This document shows, piece after piece, positions 47,343 through 63,433 of a stretch of 64,000 bases of DNA. The DNA is from Craterostigma plantagineum (taxonomy: Eukaryota; Streptophyta; Magnoliopsida; Lamiales; Linderniaceae): positions 24,468,501 to 24,532,500 of the forward strand of contig JAPQWV010000002.1 of the NCBI GenBank assembly GCA_027422505.1. Reading direction: 5' to 3'. A program made the translations under genes and the position numbers. The first letter of the stretch is position 1. Each line of letters starts with the position of its first letter. The notes beneath the pieces are model-generated. The model did no database searches. It worked only from the letters and a program-made list of their open reading frames with translations, and was not told where the DNA came from.

Positions 47343-48604
47343 CTAGATGGTGGCCGTGCGTTGCACGGCGTTGGACCAACGTAGCCGGACACTGAATGTA
47401 CTAAAATACGCGTATTTTGATATAAAGAGAAAATCACAGCGTACGCAGTCAAAATGTATTATGTTATAAATTAATACAAAGATGTGATGTTAGATTGTTC
47501 AGGGCACGTACATGCATACTCGTATGAAATAAATTACATGCATTAACAATGCGACGATTACACCTAATATCTACAAAACAATGTTGAAATATTCATTAAC
47601 TTGTGCTTAGCAACAAGATGTTGATACATATGTGTAACATTACATTAGAGAAATTTTTGATAATTGAACTTAAAGCAAATATTAAAATGTTCCGAAGAAC
47701 CTTAAAATTTATCCGATTCATTTCCAAGTTATGAAAAGAAATTATGTCTAACTTGCAGATAATTAAGAAAAACTTATTTCTATTATTATCTTTGTTTGAA
47801 AATATTTTTAGTCCCCTACCTAATAAATCTTAGTTCCATCACCAAAGCTTCTAAAGTTCCCGGCAATTAGAGACGAGTATTCCATTTCCTGTTAAAAGGA
47901 CACATCAAAAACTATCTCCACAAATAGAAAACTAAGTAAAAACATTGAAATTGTGCACTTAAGCATTCTAAAATGTTAAATTGAACTTTCCTTGCTTCAT
48001 TTTCTCTCGTTATTTTTCTGTTCCTCATCGAAATTGTTGTTATATTGCATTTTCCCGCTAACGTAATATATGCACAACGAACCACGTGTCTTGATGGCGG
48101 GCTCATAGTCACCCACCGTTTATCTATAATTCCTATTTTATGAAATGTATTATGCTTAATATGTGATGTAATTATAATTTATAATTTTAGTTAAATATGA
48201 TATATATAAGTTTGCGTATTATTTCATCTTGGAAATACAGGTAATCCAAACAGATAATTTAAATAAATTTTATTAAATTAACAAACTTATATGTTATTTA
48301 GTTATTATTTATATTTTTAGTTTATTGTGATATACATCATCGAAAAGAGAACGAAATCAACTTAGACATACAAGTAACCCTTACAGATAATTAACATATA
48401 TTTTATTAAAATAAGTGATTTTATTATAATTTATATATTTTGTTGAACATGACACAGACTTTTCCATTATAATAAAGAAAAGATACACAAAAAAGAAAAC
48501 AGAAAAGAATCAACCTAGAAACGCAGACAGATAATAAAGGCAACAAATAACCTGCAACCCACTGTGAAAACTGGCCACATTGACGCTTTTATAATAGTAA
48601 TAGA
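47343..48604 (-). mobile_element. non-autonomous Helitron, 1.26 kb
   Basis: On the minus strand the element starts TCTATTACTATTATAAAAGC and ends CTAG, with a 7-bp hairpin (GCCGTGC / GCACGGC, 47353-47369) nine or so bases before the end. The host bases are A on the 5' side (48605) and T on the 3' side (47342), the known Helitron insertion site. No Rep/helicase is encoded, so it is non-autonomous. Confidence 0.87.
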
Positions 48605-49447
48605 TTTAAACTTTTCTTCCCTAAATGAACGAATAAATTCTTTTCCAGCCTGTTGTGGATAATTTTCCTCAGACATATTTTATAAATATGATCAACGAAT
48701 AAATTCTTTTCTGCCTGTCGTAAATAGTTTAGCTTAATTTCTGAAGTATTATAACACGACTCGGACTTGAGGATGATTCATCACGGGCTTATGCCTCACG
48801 TTTTAAATAATAAATATTTCAAACGAAATTATCTATTATAGTTTTAAATTAAAATTAAAATCTAAAATAGGTATATATTAATATATTAGATTGGAGTAAA
48901 TTAATTTCCTTTTTTTCCCTAAAACAAAATTAAATGAAAAAATGCAATTCATTCACTGATTAGTGATTGACCGACGCTCGCCCAGACCGTGTTTTGACCA
49001 ATATAATTGGAAGCTAAAAGTCTAATGACCTTTCTGCCCTTCTACCCGAGTTCCATAGCGGGCAGCGTTTGTAATCTCACAATTCACCGTAGATTTTGTT
49101 TCTCACTCCTGCCCGTTTATCCGGGCAGTTTCAGTCAAGTTCGCCGCGTCTTCGCTCGTCCAGAGCTTTTTCAACTTTCCATAGACAAAGGAATTTGTTC
49201 GTTCTCAGGTTGCTGTAATTCAAAAGGTGCAGATCACAAGTTAAGAAAATCTGATTCTTCTGAGATTGATATATTCGAAATTCGCCTTCTGTGGAGAGTT
49301 GTATCTTATATTTATATGAACTGAGGTTGTAGAAAAACAGTAGTGTGATTTGCTGATTTTTGTTCCACCAACGATCCTTGTCTGCTATTTGCAGCTTCCT
49401 TGGAGAAGATCGATCGGCGTTTTCTCGAGATTTCAGCTGCCGAACAA
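48605..49447 (+). other. NAD-malic enzyme promoter and 5' leader
   Basis: No other gene is seen. A plausible 5'-UTR splice acceptor (TATTTGCAG) lies at about 49386-49393, ahead of the ATG at 49448, so the leader may contain an intron. Confidence 0.45.
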
Positions 49448-54322
<4,875 letters not shown>

Positions 54323-54722
54323 AATAATATCCCAATCCTCCCTATTCTTACATTTTATAATTATGCAGTATTTCTCGAATAAACAAACAATTGGCAGGCC
54401 ATTTTCTATGGTGTGAATCAACTTTTATTACGAAATCATAGAAAGAAAACTGCCTTTGTTTTCTTATACTTCTACTACAAATAGAATCGAATATTTTTGT
54501 TCGACATTACGTTAGGAACTTGTTTGTACTTTGTACTGTCTGTACCCAACGTGTTCGAATTCATTACATTCACTTGGCCAATCCCAACCATTTTCTATAC
54601 ATACTTTCAATTTCTTATTCCATACTTTTATAATAAATTTATTTCTTAATATATTTTACCAAAAATACTTTTAATAATTTAAATATTTAAAATATTATTA
54701 TGAATTCGGTAATCTACAATAT
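54323..54722. other. 3' flank of the malic enzyme gene
   Basis: This AT-rich stretch probably holds the 3' UTR and terminator of the malic enzyme gene. No separate feature is seen. Confidence 0.5.
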
Positions 54723-55098
54723 CCATTTATATAAAAAATTTGCAAGTCAGACCCCCTGTCAGAAAAATTTTCATATAAGTACCCGTTCGATTGTGCGTAC
54801 CATTTTTCCAGTCTTGACGTACCTTTCTGTATATGTATTAAGAATCATATCACGTGTATATATGATACCCACATATGGTACCTATATACGGTCTATATGG
54901 TACCTTAATGTGTAGTATGATGTACCATTTTCTTACTATATAACGTACCACAATATGTTTCCATATGGTACCTAAATGTGTTCTATGACGCACTTGCGGC
55001 GGAATGGGTACCAATCTGCAAAAATTTTATTCTGACAGGTACCTGCATATAAAAAAACCTGACAGGGGTCTGACTTGCGAATTTTTTATATAAATTGG
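54723..55098. mobile_element. MITE with long inverted ends and GGTACC-rich interior
   Basis: The left end TTTATATAAAAAATTTGCAAG followed by TCAGACCCC pairs with the right end GGGGTCTGACTTGCGAATTT, an imperfect inverted repeat of about 40 bp. The interior repeats GGTACC and TACC/GGTA words. The flanking TAT on both sides may be a 3-bp duplication. No coding region. Confidence 0.6.
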
Positions 55099-55106
55099 TA
55101 TTTTTC

Positions 55107-55592
55107 TAGGGATGGCAATGGGGCGGGGCGGGGGCGGGGATCTAATCCCCGTCCCCGTCCCCACGATGCATTCGGGGGCAAAATCGTCCCCGTCCCCGCG
55201 GGGATCCATGAGGGGCGGGGATTCCCCACGGGGATTCTCTGCCCCTTAACTTTCTTTAAAAAAATAATATCTTTAATATAATATATAAATTTGAATATAT
55301 TTTTGTTATAAATATTATATAAATTATAATTTTATATATTATTTGTATTAATTTAATATTTTTTAGTCATTTTTTGATATTATTTTACTATTATTTAAAT
55401 TATAATGTAATATTATATATATTATAATATATAAAAGAGGGTTCGAGGACGGGCCGGGATCCCCACGGGGATCCCACGGGGAGACTTCATTCCCCGTCCT
55501 CGCCCCACGGGGATAAAATCTCGGGGATTCCCCGCCCCGTTCGGGGCAGATCCCCGCGGGGATGGGGAATCCCCTCCCCATTGCCAACCCTA
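55107..55592. mobile_element. 486-bp hAT-type MITE with G/C-rich arms
   Basis: It starts TAGGGATGGCAATGGGG and ends CCCCATTGCCAACCCTA, inverted ends of a known plant hAT style, with near-perfect 8-bp duplication TATTTTTC / TATTTTTT (55099-55106, 55593-55600). The arms (about 55115-55240 and 55440-55580) are runs of GGGG/CCCC around an AT-rich core, so the whole is a large imperfect hairpin. Confidence 0.85.
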
Positions 55593-55786
55593 TATTTTTT
55601 TGTTAAATCCCCTTATGAATTTACTTTATAGTTAATATCATAAAATGATCTAAGTAGATATTATAATTTACATTTTAATATATTATAATTATTAAATTAT
55701 CTAAAATATACCATGAATTTATTTTATTGCCAAATAAAATTATCATAAGTCGTTGTGACATCTATGAAAAAATACTCCATTGAATA

Positions 55787-56083
55787 AAAATTTTCTCAGT
55801 CTTGCCGTACCTTTTTATGTGTGTATTGCGTACCACGTCACGCGTTTATACGGTACCCTATACGGTGCCTGTATGGTACCTTATTGTGTTATATATGACA
55901 TACCATTTTCTCAACGTATTACGTACCAAAATTGTTGCTATAGGGTACCTAAATGTGTTATATGGCGTACCTGCGGTGGATCGGGTACTTATGTGCAAAA
56001 AAATCGTTCTATTAGATACCTACATATAAAAAAAGACTGACAGGGTACTGAATTATAAGCTTTTATGCAAATTGGTTTTTATG
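55787..56083. mobile_element. truncated second copy of the GGTACC-rich MITE
   Basis: It aligns with 54760-55080 through words CAGTCTTG, CGTACCTTT, GTACCA, the GCGTACCTGCGG(T/C)GGA block and the right arm ACTGACAGGG. The left arm is missing or decayed. Confidence 0.55.
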
Positions 56084-57044
56084 TGTAAAGACCCCATCGT
56101 CGTTACATCCATTTTCTACATTTTCTTAAATAATTTTAAATTGTTAGTTAACTATTACAAAAATTGTTACTTTTAGTTTATTTTTTGCATTAATAATCTT
56201 ATATTAAACGTAGAGAACTATAATTACTATTTTTGAGCACAATGAGTAAATCACAATAACCAACGTTCATGTACTGTTCTTCGCTATCGCTACCAGAAAA
56301 TCGATTCCAACAAATCTATTTCAACAAAAAAAATCCCCAAACTTATAGAAACCGAAAATTGAAAAACGAAAGAAATTTAAAAAGAAAAAATAAAATTAGA
56401 TAGCGGGCAAGCAGTACCCGCTTCATATAGCGCGGTACTCTTCAATCCTTCATATTTAGGGTGACATTTAGAGTTCCCTTGGAGCTTTCATTGATGGCGT
56501 TTAACGCTGTGCTGAGCGTCTCGTTGGAGTTGCCCTTAGTCTTCGTGTATCGCGAGATTATGTTAACTAATTTACCATTTTCTTTTATCTATTATTCCAC
56601 TTCCAACCATCCATTGTATTTGTAGGAATTTTTTCATGCCCAATTCCAGCCCAAGTCGAACCCCGTATAAGCTTGTGAGGTTCCTCTCTAAAACCAATTG
56701 GCAATAGAGGGAGTGAATCCACAAGCTTATAAAACTCTATTTTGCTTTCACTAACCGATGTGGGACATCCATCATTGAGTTTGCATCCAATAATCCTCCC
56801 CTCAAACTCAAGACCACACAACAGGCCTCCCTTACGACGATTATCTGCGCCAAACGCTTCAACGCAATCACCTGCCCCAAACGCTTTTTCCTCGCAAATT
56901 CACCAATCGTCTTACAAGGGCCGGGACACACCACCCACACCGTATCTGGGCTAGAATTTCCCCATCTGAAGGCACTCTCACGTGTTCGTCCACGCTCACC
57001 GCACCATGTAGTTGAGCTTCGATCAATCCCAGAAAGAACAGTGA
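56084..57044 (-). other. probable decayed LTR-type sequence left of the Sirevirus
   Basis: About 56600-57040 on the minus strand contains GATGTCCCACATCGGTTAGT and the inverted-repeat words around AAGCTTATA and CCAATTGG, a style common in small plant LTRs. I cannot fix its ends. Nothing is recognised in 56084-56600. ORFs across it have no known domain. Confidence 0.3.
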
Positions 57045-57956
57045 TGAAGTGGTCCCGTTCGATATGGATGTAAAACACTAAGTATAGACTAGATGTTGGG
57101 TAAAATGTCGGAGTAACACTCAACCTAACATTCAGGTGCACAGCGGAATATAATTACTTAGTGACGAAACTTAAACGAACACAAGATGTAAATCTGTCCA
57201 GCAAGTCAAATAACTTGCTGCGTGCCTCAAGGCGCAAAATTCCACTATAAAGATGGATTACAAACTATCAAAAAGGATAGTCAAAAACACGTCTAGCAAA
57301 ACTACGAATCAAAAAGGATTCTGCAAACTACAAGATCTTTTGACCTCTGAAAGCTAGACTAAAAGACAACTCTCGCAATATGTAAAACTCGCTCAAACTC
57401 GATATGTGTTTCACTCATCGTTTTCGCTCAATATGTCGCTCAAAGTTACTCCTTGAAAGCTCTCTCGAAAGTCGTACTTTGCAGCTCGAAAATAACTCTT
57501 ATTTAAAGTTCTTGGCTCCATCTTGAATTGGTAAAAAGATCCCTTGAATATCTCTTCAAATATCTCTTCGAAGATCTCCCTAAATATAGTATATATTTAG
57601 TTCGATCTTCTCATCTCATTGGTCGATCTCTTATCTTCTAATTATGGTAAACTGATTGACTGATTCTCCTTGATATTCAGATCTTCTAATTATGGTAATT
57701 GCTTGACTTGATCTCCTTTGATCTTCAAATCTTTTTAGTAATTGCACTTCCTAAATTCGTTCAAGCAACTCCACACACTTTCCACACGGTTTGGACCCAT
57801 TTCAGCACTTTACCACGTCCTGCATATCAGTAAATAAAGCTACAAAAAAGGTTAAACGGTTTTGGGCATGAAAGATAAAATCGAATGTTGACAGACAACA
57901 ATGTTGGCTGAAATGTTAGCCCAACGTTGTCAAAGCTGAGCTAGTCAACATTAACA
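57045..57956 (-). repeat. Sirevirus 3' LTR, 912 bp
   Basis: On the plus strand it begins TGAAGTGGTCCCG (as at 63434) and ends GTCAACATTAACA. It is followed by the polypurine tract. It carries the 12-nt-periodic ATGTTG/CAACAT arrays at both ends (57091-57136 and 57883-57956). Confidence 0.92.
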
Positions 57957-57976
57957 ATCTCCCCCTTTTTATCTTT
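57957..57976 (-). other. Sirevirus polypurine tract
   Basis: On the element strand AAAGATAAAAAGGGGGAGAT abuts the 3' LTR. Similar tracts lie at about 58012, 58474, 58504, 58523 and 58549. Confidence 0.85.
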
Positions 57977-59640
57977 CTTCCCAAAACCCGTGCAGATTAA
58001 AAGTTCCAAAACTCCCCCTTAAGGCAAAATCTATTCAACCACAAAAACATTAAAAGATGGTTAGAGTAGACGCAAGTAGAATAGCGATTAAACTATTCAA
58101 AGTACTACGAAAATAGTACATAGCCATAAAGAGGTCTTAAGTTAAACATCTGCACAATGTAAACTGTTCATACGCATGCCGGCAAACCACATAGTCAGAC
58201 AAGCAGAATTAACCAGTTCAGCATGCACAAAATAACCATAAAGTCATGCATGTAAAAAGAAACGATCTTTAGGCGAATCTGCAAAATAAAAATATCTGGC
58301 ATGTAAGCAGGCAATCATGTAGACATATCGGAGAAGCAAATCAGCATGCATATAGTAAAAGTCAGAGAAAAAATCACGTATGCATGCAAAACAGAAAGAA
58401 TCAGAGCTTCACTCTCAAAGGAGTATGGAGTTTCCTTCTGATGCTTTCTCGGCTGCTTCTCCTTCTTGGTCAGCTCCCCCTGTTTGTTCGGCTCCTTATT
58501 CTGCTCCCCTGAATTTTCTTATCTCCCCCTTTTTATCTGCACAACCTTCTCCCCCTTTTTGGGAAGAAAGAAAAGACTCAGAGAACTTCTCTGTTAGCCA
58601 ACTTGCAGATGTTGAGGTAACATCTGGCCCAACATTCTGAGACTCAGAAACAAGTTAGTTCTCCATAAAGAAATCAAAGATAAATCCAAAAAAATTGATA
58701 TGAGCACAGAATGTATAACCCGTGAATTATATCAGAAACGTAGAGGCAGAGAGTAATGTCAGCAAGCCACTCAAATATAATTTAGACAGTTTAGACGATA
58801 AGGTCGAATCAGGTCACAACTGTCTAAGTAAACATGGAGCTAAAATATAGTATGTGGACGTATTAGTCATGCGAGCAAATATGAGCACATCAGGTCATGA
58901 TTCAACCCAAAGACACAAGGTCAAAAGTCAAGATAGAATCAAGCAAGACTAACCGTTTGAGCGACGATGATGAGCACTTGAGACAAATGTAACAAGCTGT
59001 TCTTCGAGAGTTCTAATGCAATTCTGAGAGATTTCTAAACTAGACACATATGTCTAACAAATGCAGTACTAAAGACAGACACAAATAAAATGAAAGCATA
59101 AAATGTAGCAATATCAAACTGACAGTCACACATGTTGCCCTAACATTTGACTCAACATCCTGAATCCGTAATCCTAGACTTTTCTGCTTAATCCTTCTCA
59201 AGACCAGTTCCCTTTATTACCCTTTCACCTCATATAACAAACCAAATTTTTGCACTGCCCTTATACCCTCAGCTTCGTGGTTCGGTTTTTTTGTCGCATA
59301 GTATACATCGTCACCGCGAATGCCGTGTACCTAAGGAAACTTATTACCAAATACCTAAAGATAGCCGAGAGTTTATGAGCATGCTTATACGATTGTCTTT
59401 TTGTCGCAATAAGTACATCGTCACAGCGAATGCCGTGTACCTAGGGACGTATTACCAAGAGCCTTTAAAGAGGGATTGGGTTTATTTAGGGACCAGTCGA
59501 ATAGAATCAAGTCATTTACAGAACAGAATATTCAATCAAACATTTAAGCAGTAACCATCAAATTTGACATATGCTATGTTGATCCAAATGTTGGACCAAC
59601 ATTTAACCTGACATGTGCAATCCTATGGATTTTTTCAGGT
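57977..59640 (-). other. Sirevirus 3' non-coding region
   Basis: No envelope-like ORF is present. It holds five extra polypurine-like tracts in 58012-58560, a 14-bp perfect inverted repeat (CTTTCTTCCCAAAA at 57973-57986 and its complement at 58557-58570), and three arrays of the 12-nt-periodic motif (58597-58640, 59131-59170, 59576-59615). Confidence 0.7.
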
Positions 59641-60201
59641 CCGAGAACCTTTCAAAATCCAATGCTTTCGTGAAAATGTCTGCTAACTGATGCTTAGTGT
59701 CTATGTGCTCAATGCGGACTAACTCTTTTTCGACCATATCTCTCAGAAAATGATGCCTTATATCTATATGCTTTGTGCGTGATTTTGGATAGGGTTCCTA
59801 GATATGTTGATGGCACTAAGGTTATCACAATACATGAGAACAGATTCGCACTCAAACCCATAGTCACACAACATGCTATTCAACCATATTAATTGCGTAC
59901 AGCAACTACCCGCAGCAACATACTCAGACTCGGCAGTAGATAAAGACACACAATTCTGTTTCTTACTGTACCATGCAATTAGATTGTTACCTAAGAAGAA
60001 ACAGCCGCCACTTGTGCTCTTCCGATCATCCTCGTCACCTGCCCAATCAGCATCGATGTAGCCTACAAGACTCATATTAGTATCTTTGGAAAACCACAAT
60101 CCTAGGCTACACGATCCACTCACATAACAAAGAATACGCTGTAACGGCATTAAGATGAGAAAACTTAGGCTCAGACTGATATCTAGCACATACGCATACA
60201 C
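59641..60201 (-). pseudogene. Sirevirus RNase H, frameshifted at the end
   Basis: The frame carries the copia RNase H acids in GYIDADWAGDEDDRKSTSGG, SLSTAESEYVAAG and MYCDNLSAINISRNP. A one-base loss at about 59766 (HAQSI then stop) separates the rest, which is readable to about 59640 as DIRHHFLRDMVEKEL and ADIFTKALD, the normal C-terminal end. Confidence 0.85.
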
Positions 60202-61900
60202 TATACATAATGTCGGGTCTACTCGCTGAAAGATATAATAGACTGCCTATCATGGAACTATACGATGTGGGGTCAACATTCTGTCCAACATTACCTTTAC
60301 TTACCTTCTGAGTTGAACCCATCCGTGTTTTTATTACCTTGGCAGTATCTTTCCCAAATTTCTTCACAGTGTTCTTAGCGTACTTCTCGTGAGACATGAA
60401 AATAATGTCGTTGCTTTGCTTAATCTGTAGGCCTAAGAAAAATGTTAGTTCACCAATCATACTCATTTTGAAAGTAGGATTCATAGCATGTACGAATTGG
60501 TCTATCATAGACTTAGATCTATAACCAAAAACAGTATCTTCTACATAAATCTGGGCTATCAAAATATCAGAACCAACTCTTTTTACAAAGAGTGTTCGAT
60601 CGGCTTCACCTCGCACGAACCCAAATTCAAGTAGGAAATTAGTCAACCTACCATACCAAGCTCGAGGAGCCTGCCTTTGACCATAAAGCACTTTCTGCAA
60701 CTTAAAAACATAATTAGGAAAATGTGGATCTTCAAATCCTTTCGGGTGCTCAACATAAATATCTTTATCAATATAGCCATTCAAAAACGCACCATTTTCA
60801 TCACAGAAATCATAGAATAACTGAGTCTCAAACTCTCTATCATGATCACTCCTAATATGAAAAATGTGGCCACGAAAATCATTCTTGACCATATCACAAA
60901 AGTTTTTGAAAAAATCGAACAGTTCTGATTTTTCCCTAAAAAATATCCATGCAAATGACAAGTCATCAACTAGCACATAAGCATATTTTCGACCACCAAT
61001 ACTACCTACTGCTATCGTACCCATCAAATCCATGTGTATTAACTGAAAACAGTTATCGGTTTTAAAATGTTGAGTAACATGTTGATCAACATTATGACTA
61101 GCATGCACTTTCTTACCCTTTAAACATGACTCACATACAACCTTACCAAACTCCTTAAGCTTCGGTACGCCTCTGATCGTCTCATGTTTGATAAGCTGCT
61201 TCAATGTTAGGTAGTTAACGTGGCCCAGTTTGTAATGCCCAATTATGACACCGCCTTCGTCTTTCGATAGTTGGCACACGTCCTCGAGGTCATCTCGACT
61301 GAGAATCCGTCCTTTAGCACCTCCTCCAAACGTCACAGATCCACTCCGTAAAGGCATGTAATCACTTATATACTGTTTGGTACCCGTCACATGTCGGAAA
61401 CACCCGCTATCGAAGTACCAAGAACCTGTCACGTTAGCTCGCAAGGAGGTATATACTACATGGCATTTATGAACAGATTTCTCTACCCAAACTTTCTTAG
61501 ATGGTAAAACAGCATTTGGACCACCAGAATTTGAAGGTGAGCCATATGAACTTTCTCCAGACACACCTTTCAACACTGATTTCTCAATGTTGAGCGAGAT
61601 GTTGGATGACATTTCAGCCGACATCGATTTCTTTGCAGAAATCTCCCTCTTCAATTTCCAGCAGTATGGTTTACTATGACCAGGCTGCATACGATAATGA
61701 CACTTAAACAATCTATCCTTAGACTTACAAGCAGCATGCTTCATACATCGATCGTTAGCGACATGAGAATTTTCAAAAACAAACTTTGATCGATCGTAAG
61801 TGGCAGAATCTAGAACATGCTGTGAATTGTAACCTAAGCCATGAGTATCAGAAATACCTATTGACAATACCTTATCAAGAATCGATTTACCCTTGTTCAA
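60107..61900 (-). pseudogene. Sirevirus protease-integrase-RT chimera with large in-frame deletion
   Basis: One 597-codon frame starts in the Gag/protease linker (SNISLNIEKSVLKGVS), passes the protease (WYFDSGCFRHVTGTK; usually DSGCSRHMTG), the integrase zinc region (HYKLGHVNYLTL, CESCLKGKK) and the first integrase part (HMDLMGTIAVG, IRSDHDREF), then jumps at about 60790 from FYDFCDENG straight into RT (AFLNGYIDKDIYVEHPKGF). The last integrase third and the RT fingers, roughly 500 or more residues, are missing, yet the frame stays open. The RT catalytic YVDD is YVED here. It ends past RT near 60107. It cannot give a working polymerase or integrase. Confidence 0.85.
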
Positions 61901-62058
61901 TTTTGAGAGCGTCTCGTCAGCCTTATCGACTTGCTTCTAAAGTTTATCGATCTCCTTGTCTTTTCTCTTCAACACGACTTCCACCTTGTTCATCCCTTCT
62001 AGCAGGTTTTTGATCATCTTTTTACTCTTCTCATTTTCCTCGGCCAGCGTTTTCACGA

Positions 62059-63302
62059 TTACTTCCAGTTCCGAGTTTTTCGCCTTTTCCTTCGCATATC
62101 CGTGGACAACAGTTTGAAGGCTTCATTCGGCTGAACTTCTTCACGAACATCAGTTTCTAAACCTGCATCATCAGAACTAGAATACCCATCAAAACAGTTT
62201 GAATCATCATAATCGAAAATGATATGTTTTTCAGATGTTGAGTCAGATGTTGGCCCAACATCAGTTACCGCAGTGAAACCGATTTGTTGATCTTCCTCTT
62301 CTTCGTCGTCTGAGAAGGACTGTATGGTCACAGATGATTGCTTGAACTCCATTGGGCATGGTTCATCATCTTCATCATCGGGGAGATCAATCCAAAGAGC
62401 TTTGCCGTGCTTGCGAAGTGTATTGGCACATTCGTTGGCGTAATGACCCCAGCCTGAGCACGCATGGCATGTCACTGTCTCCCAGTCGATGTTCTTCTTC
62501 TTTCCACCTGAATTGCGTTTGAAAAACGGAGGCGCAGACGAAGATTCGGCTTTGGCATTCTGGCCCTTCCTGAATGTTGGGCCAACATTCTGCTCGACAT
62601 TCTTCTTCTGAAGGAACTTTGTGAAATTCTTCACGAGCATAGCCATATCCTCATCATTGTCAGGGTCAACTTCAGTTTGCACCTTGGATGACTGACTGAC
62701 TAGAGCAATACTTTTTCCGCGTGAAGCTTTCTTTTGAACTTCGAGGTTGGTCTCATAGTTCTTCATGATATTCATCAAGGTCTTGAGTTCCATCGTCCCT
62801 AGATTATGTGCTTCCTCGACGACCGCTACCTTCACATTAAACTTTTCCGTTAGCGTACGTAAAGCTTTAGAAACTAGTACCTTATTAGAAATCGGATCTC
62901 CGAGGCTAGCACACTCGCTCGAAATCGTCAGAATCTTCCCGAAGTATGTGGTGATGTCCTCGTCTTCCTTCATTTTGAGATTTTCAACTGATTGAGGAGA
63001 TATCGTAGTTTGGTTTCCCTCACGCTCGCATCACCTTCGCAGTACCTCTGGAGTAGATCCCAAGCATTCTTTGCCGTCGAACAATTCTGAATGATCTTGA
63101 ACATGAAAATATCCACCGAAGAGAAAATGGCATTAAGAGCTTTGTCGTTATACTCGGCCGCATTCTTTTCGGCAATAGACCACTCTTCGATCGGTTTTTC
63201 GACTACTTCGCCATAAGCATCTAGAGGAGATCGAGGTGGAGTGTATCCATTGAGAACAGATTTCCACGCTCGCACATTTATGGATTTGATGCATTGGCGC
63301 AC
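62059..63302 (-). pseudogene. Sirevirus gag with CCHC zinc knuckle
   Basis: Gag is read in two frames, 63302-62970 (SINVRAWKSVLNGYTPP, ALNAIFSSVDIFMFKII) and 62973-62059 (EDEDITTYFGKILTI), joined by a shift near 62975. The knuckle CHACSGWGHYANEC (C-x2-C-x4-H-x4-C) is near 62455-62500, and an acidic tail follows. Two arrays of the 12-nt motif lie inside (62572-62602 and 62232-62263). Gag would form the particle and bind RNA. Confidence 0.85.
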
Positions 63303-63415
63303 GCGAACCTTTCAATAGGCATAGTTGGAGCCGTCCAACACGGGAACTTTGCCGATGTAGTTCGAGCTTGTAACATCCATGGAAAAGGATCATAAACGCT
63401 TAGTCATGTCAAGCG

Positions 63416-63430
63416 GAGGCTCTGATACCA
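63416..63430 (-). other. Sirevirus primer binding site
   Basis: On the element strand TGGTATCAGAGCCTC starts three bases after the 5' LTR, the canonical initiator-Met primer site of copia elements. Confidence 0.92.
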
Positions 63431-63433
63431 CTT

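Noticed and set aside
49400..49447. earlier start for the malic enzyme
   Set aside because: The upstream extension lacks an ATG; the first in-frame ATG is 49448 and gives a plausible transit peptide.
56585..57141. minus-strand ORFs left of the Sirevirus
   Set aside because: They cross the probable decayed LTR and the Sirevirus LTR border and have no known domain.
57976..59640. envelope-like ORF expected in some Sireviruses
   Set aside because: No frame of useful length or membrane character is present.
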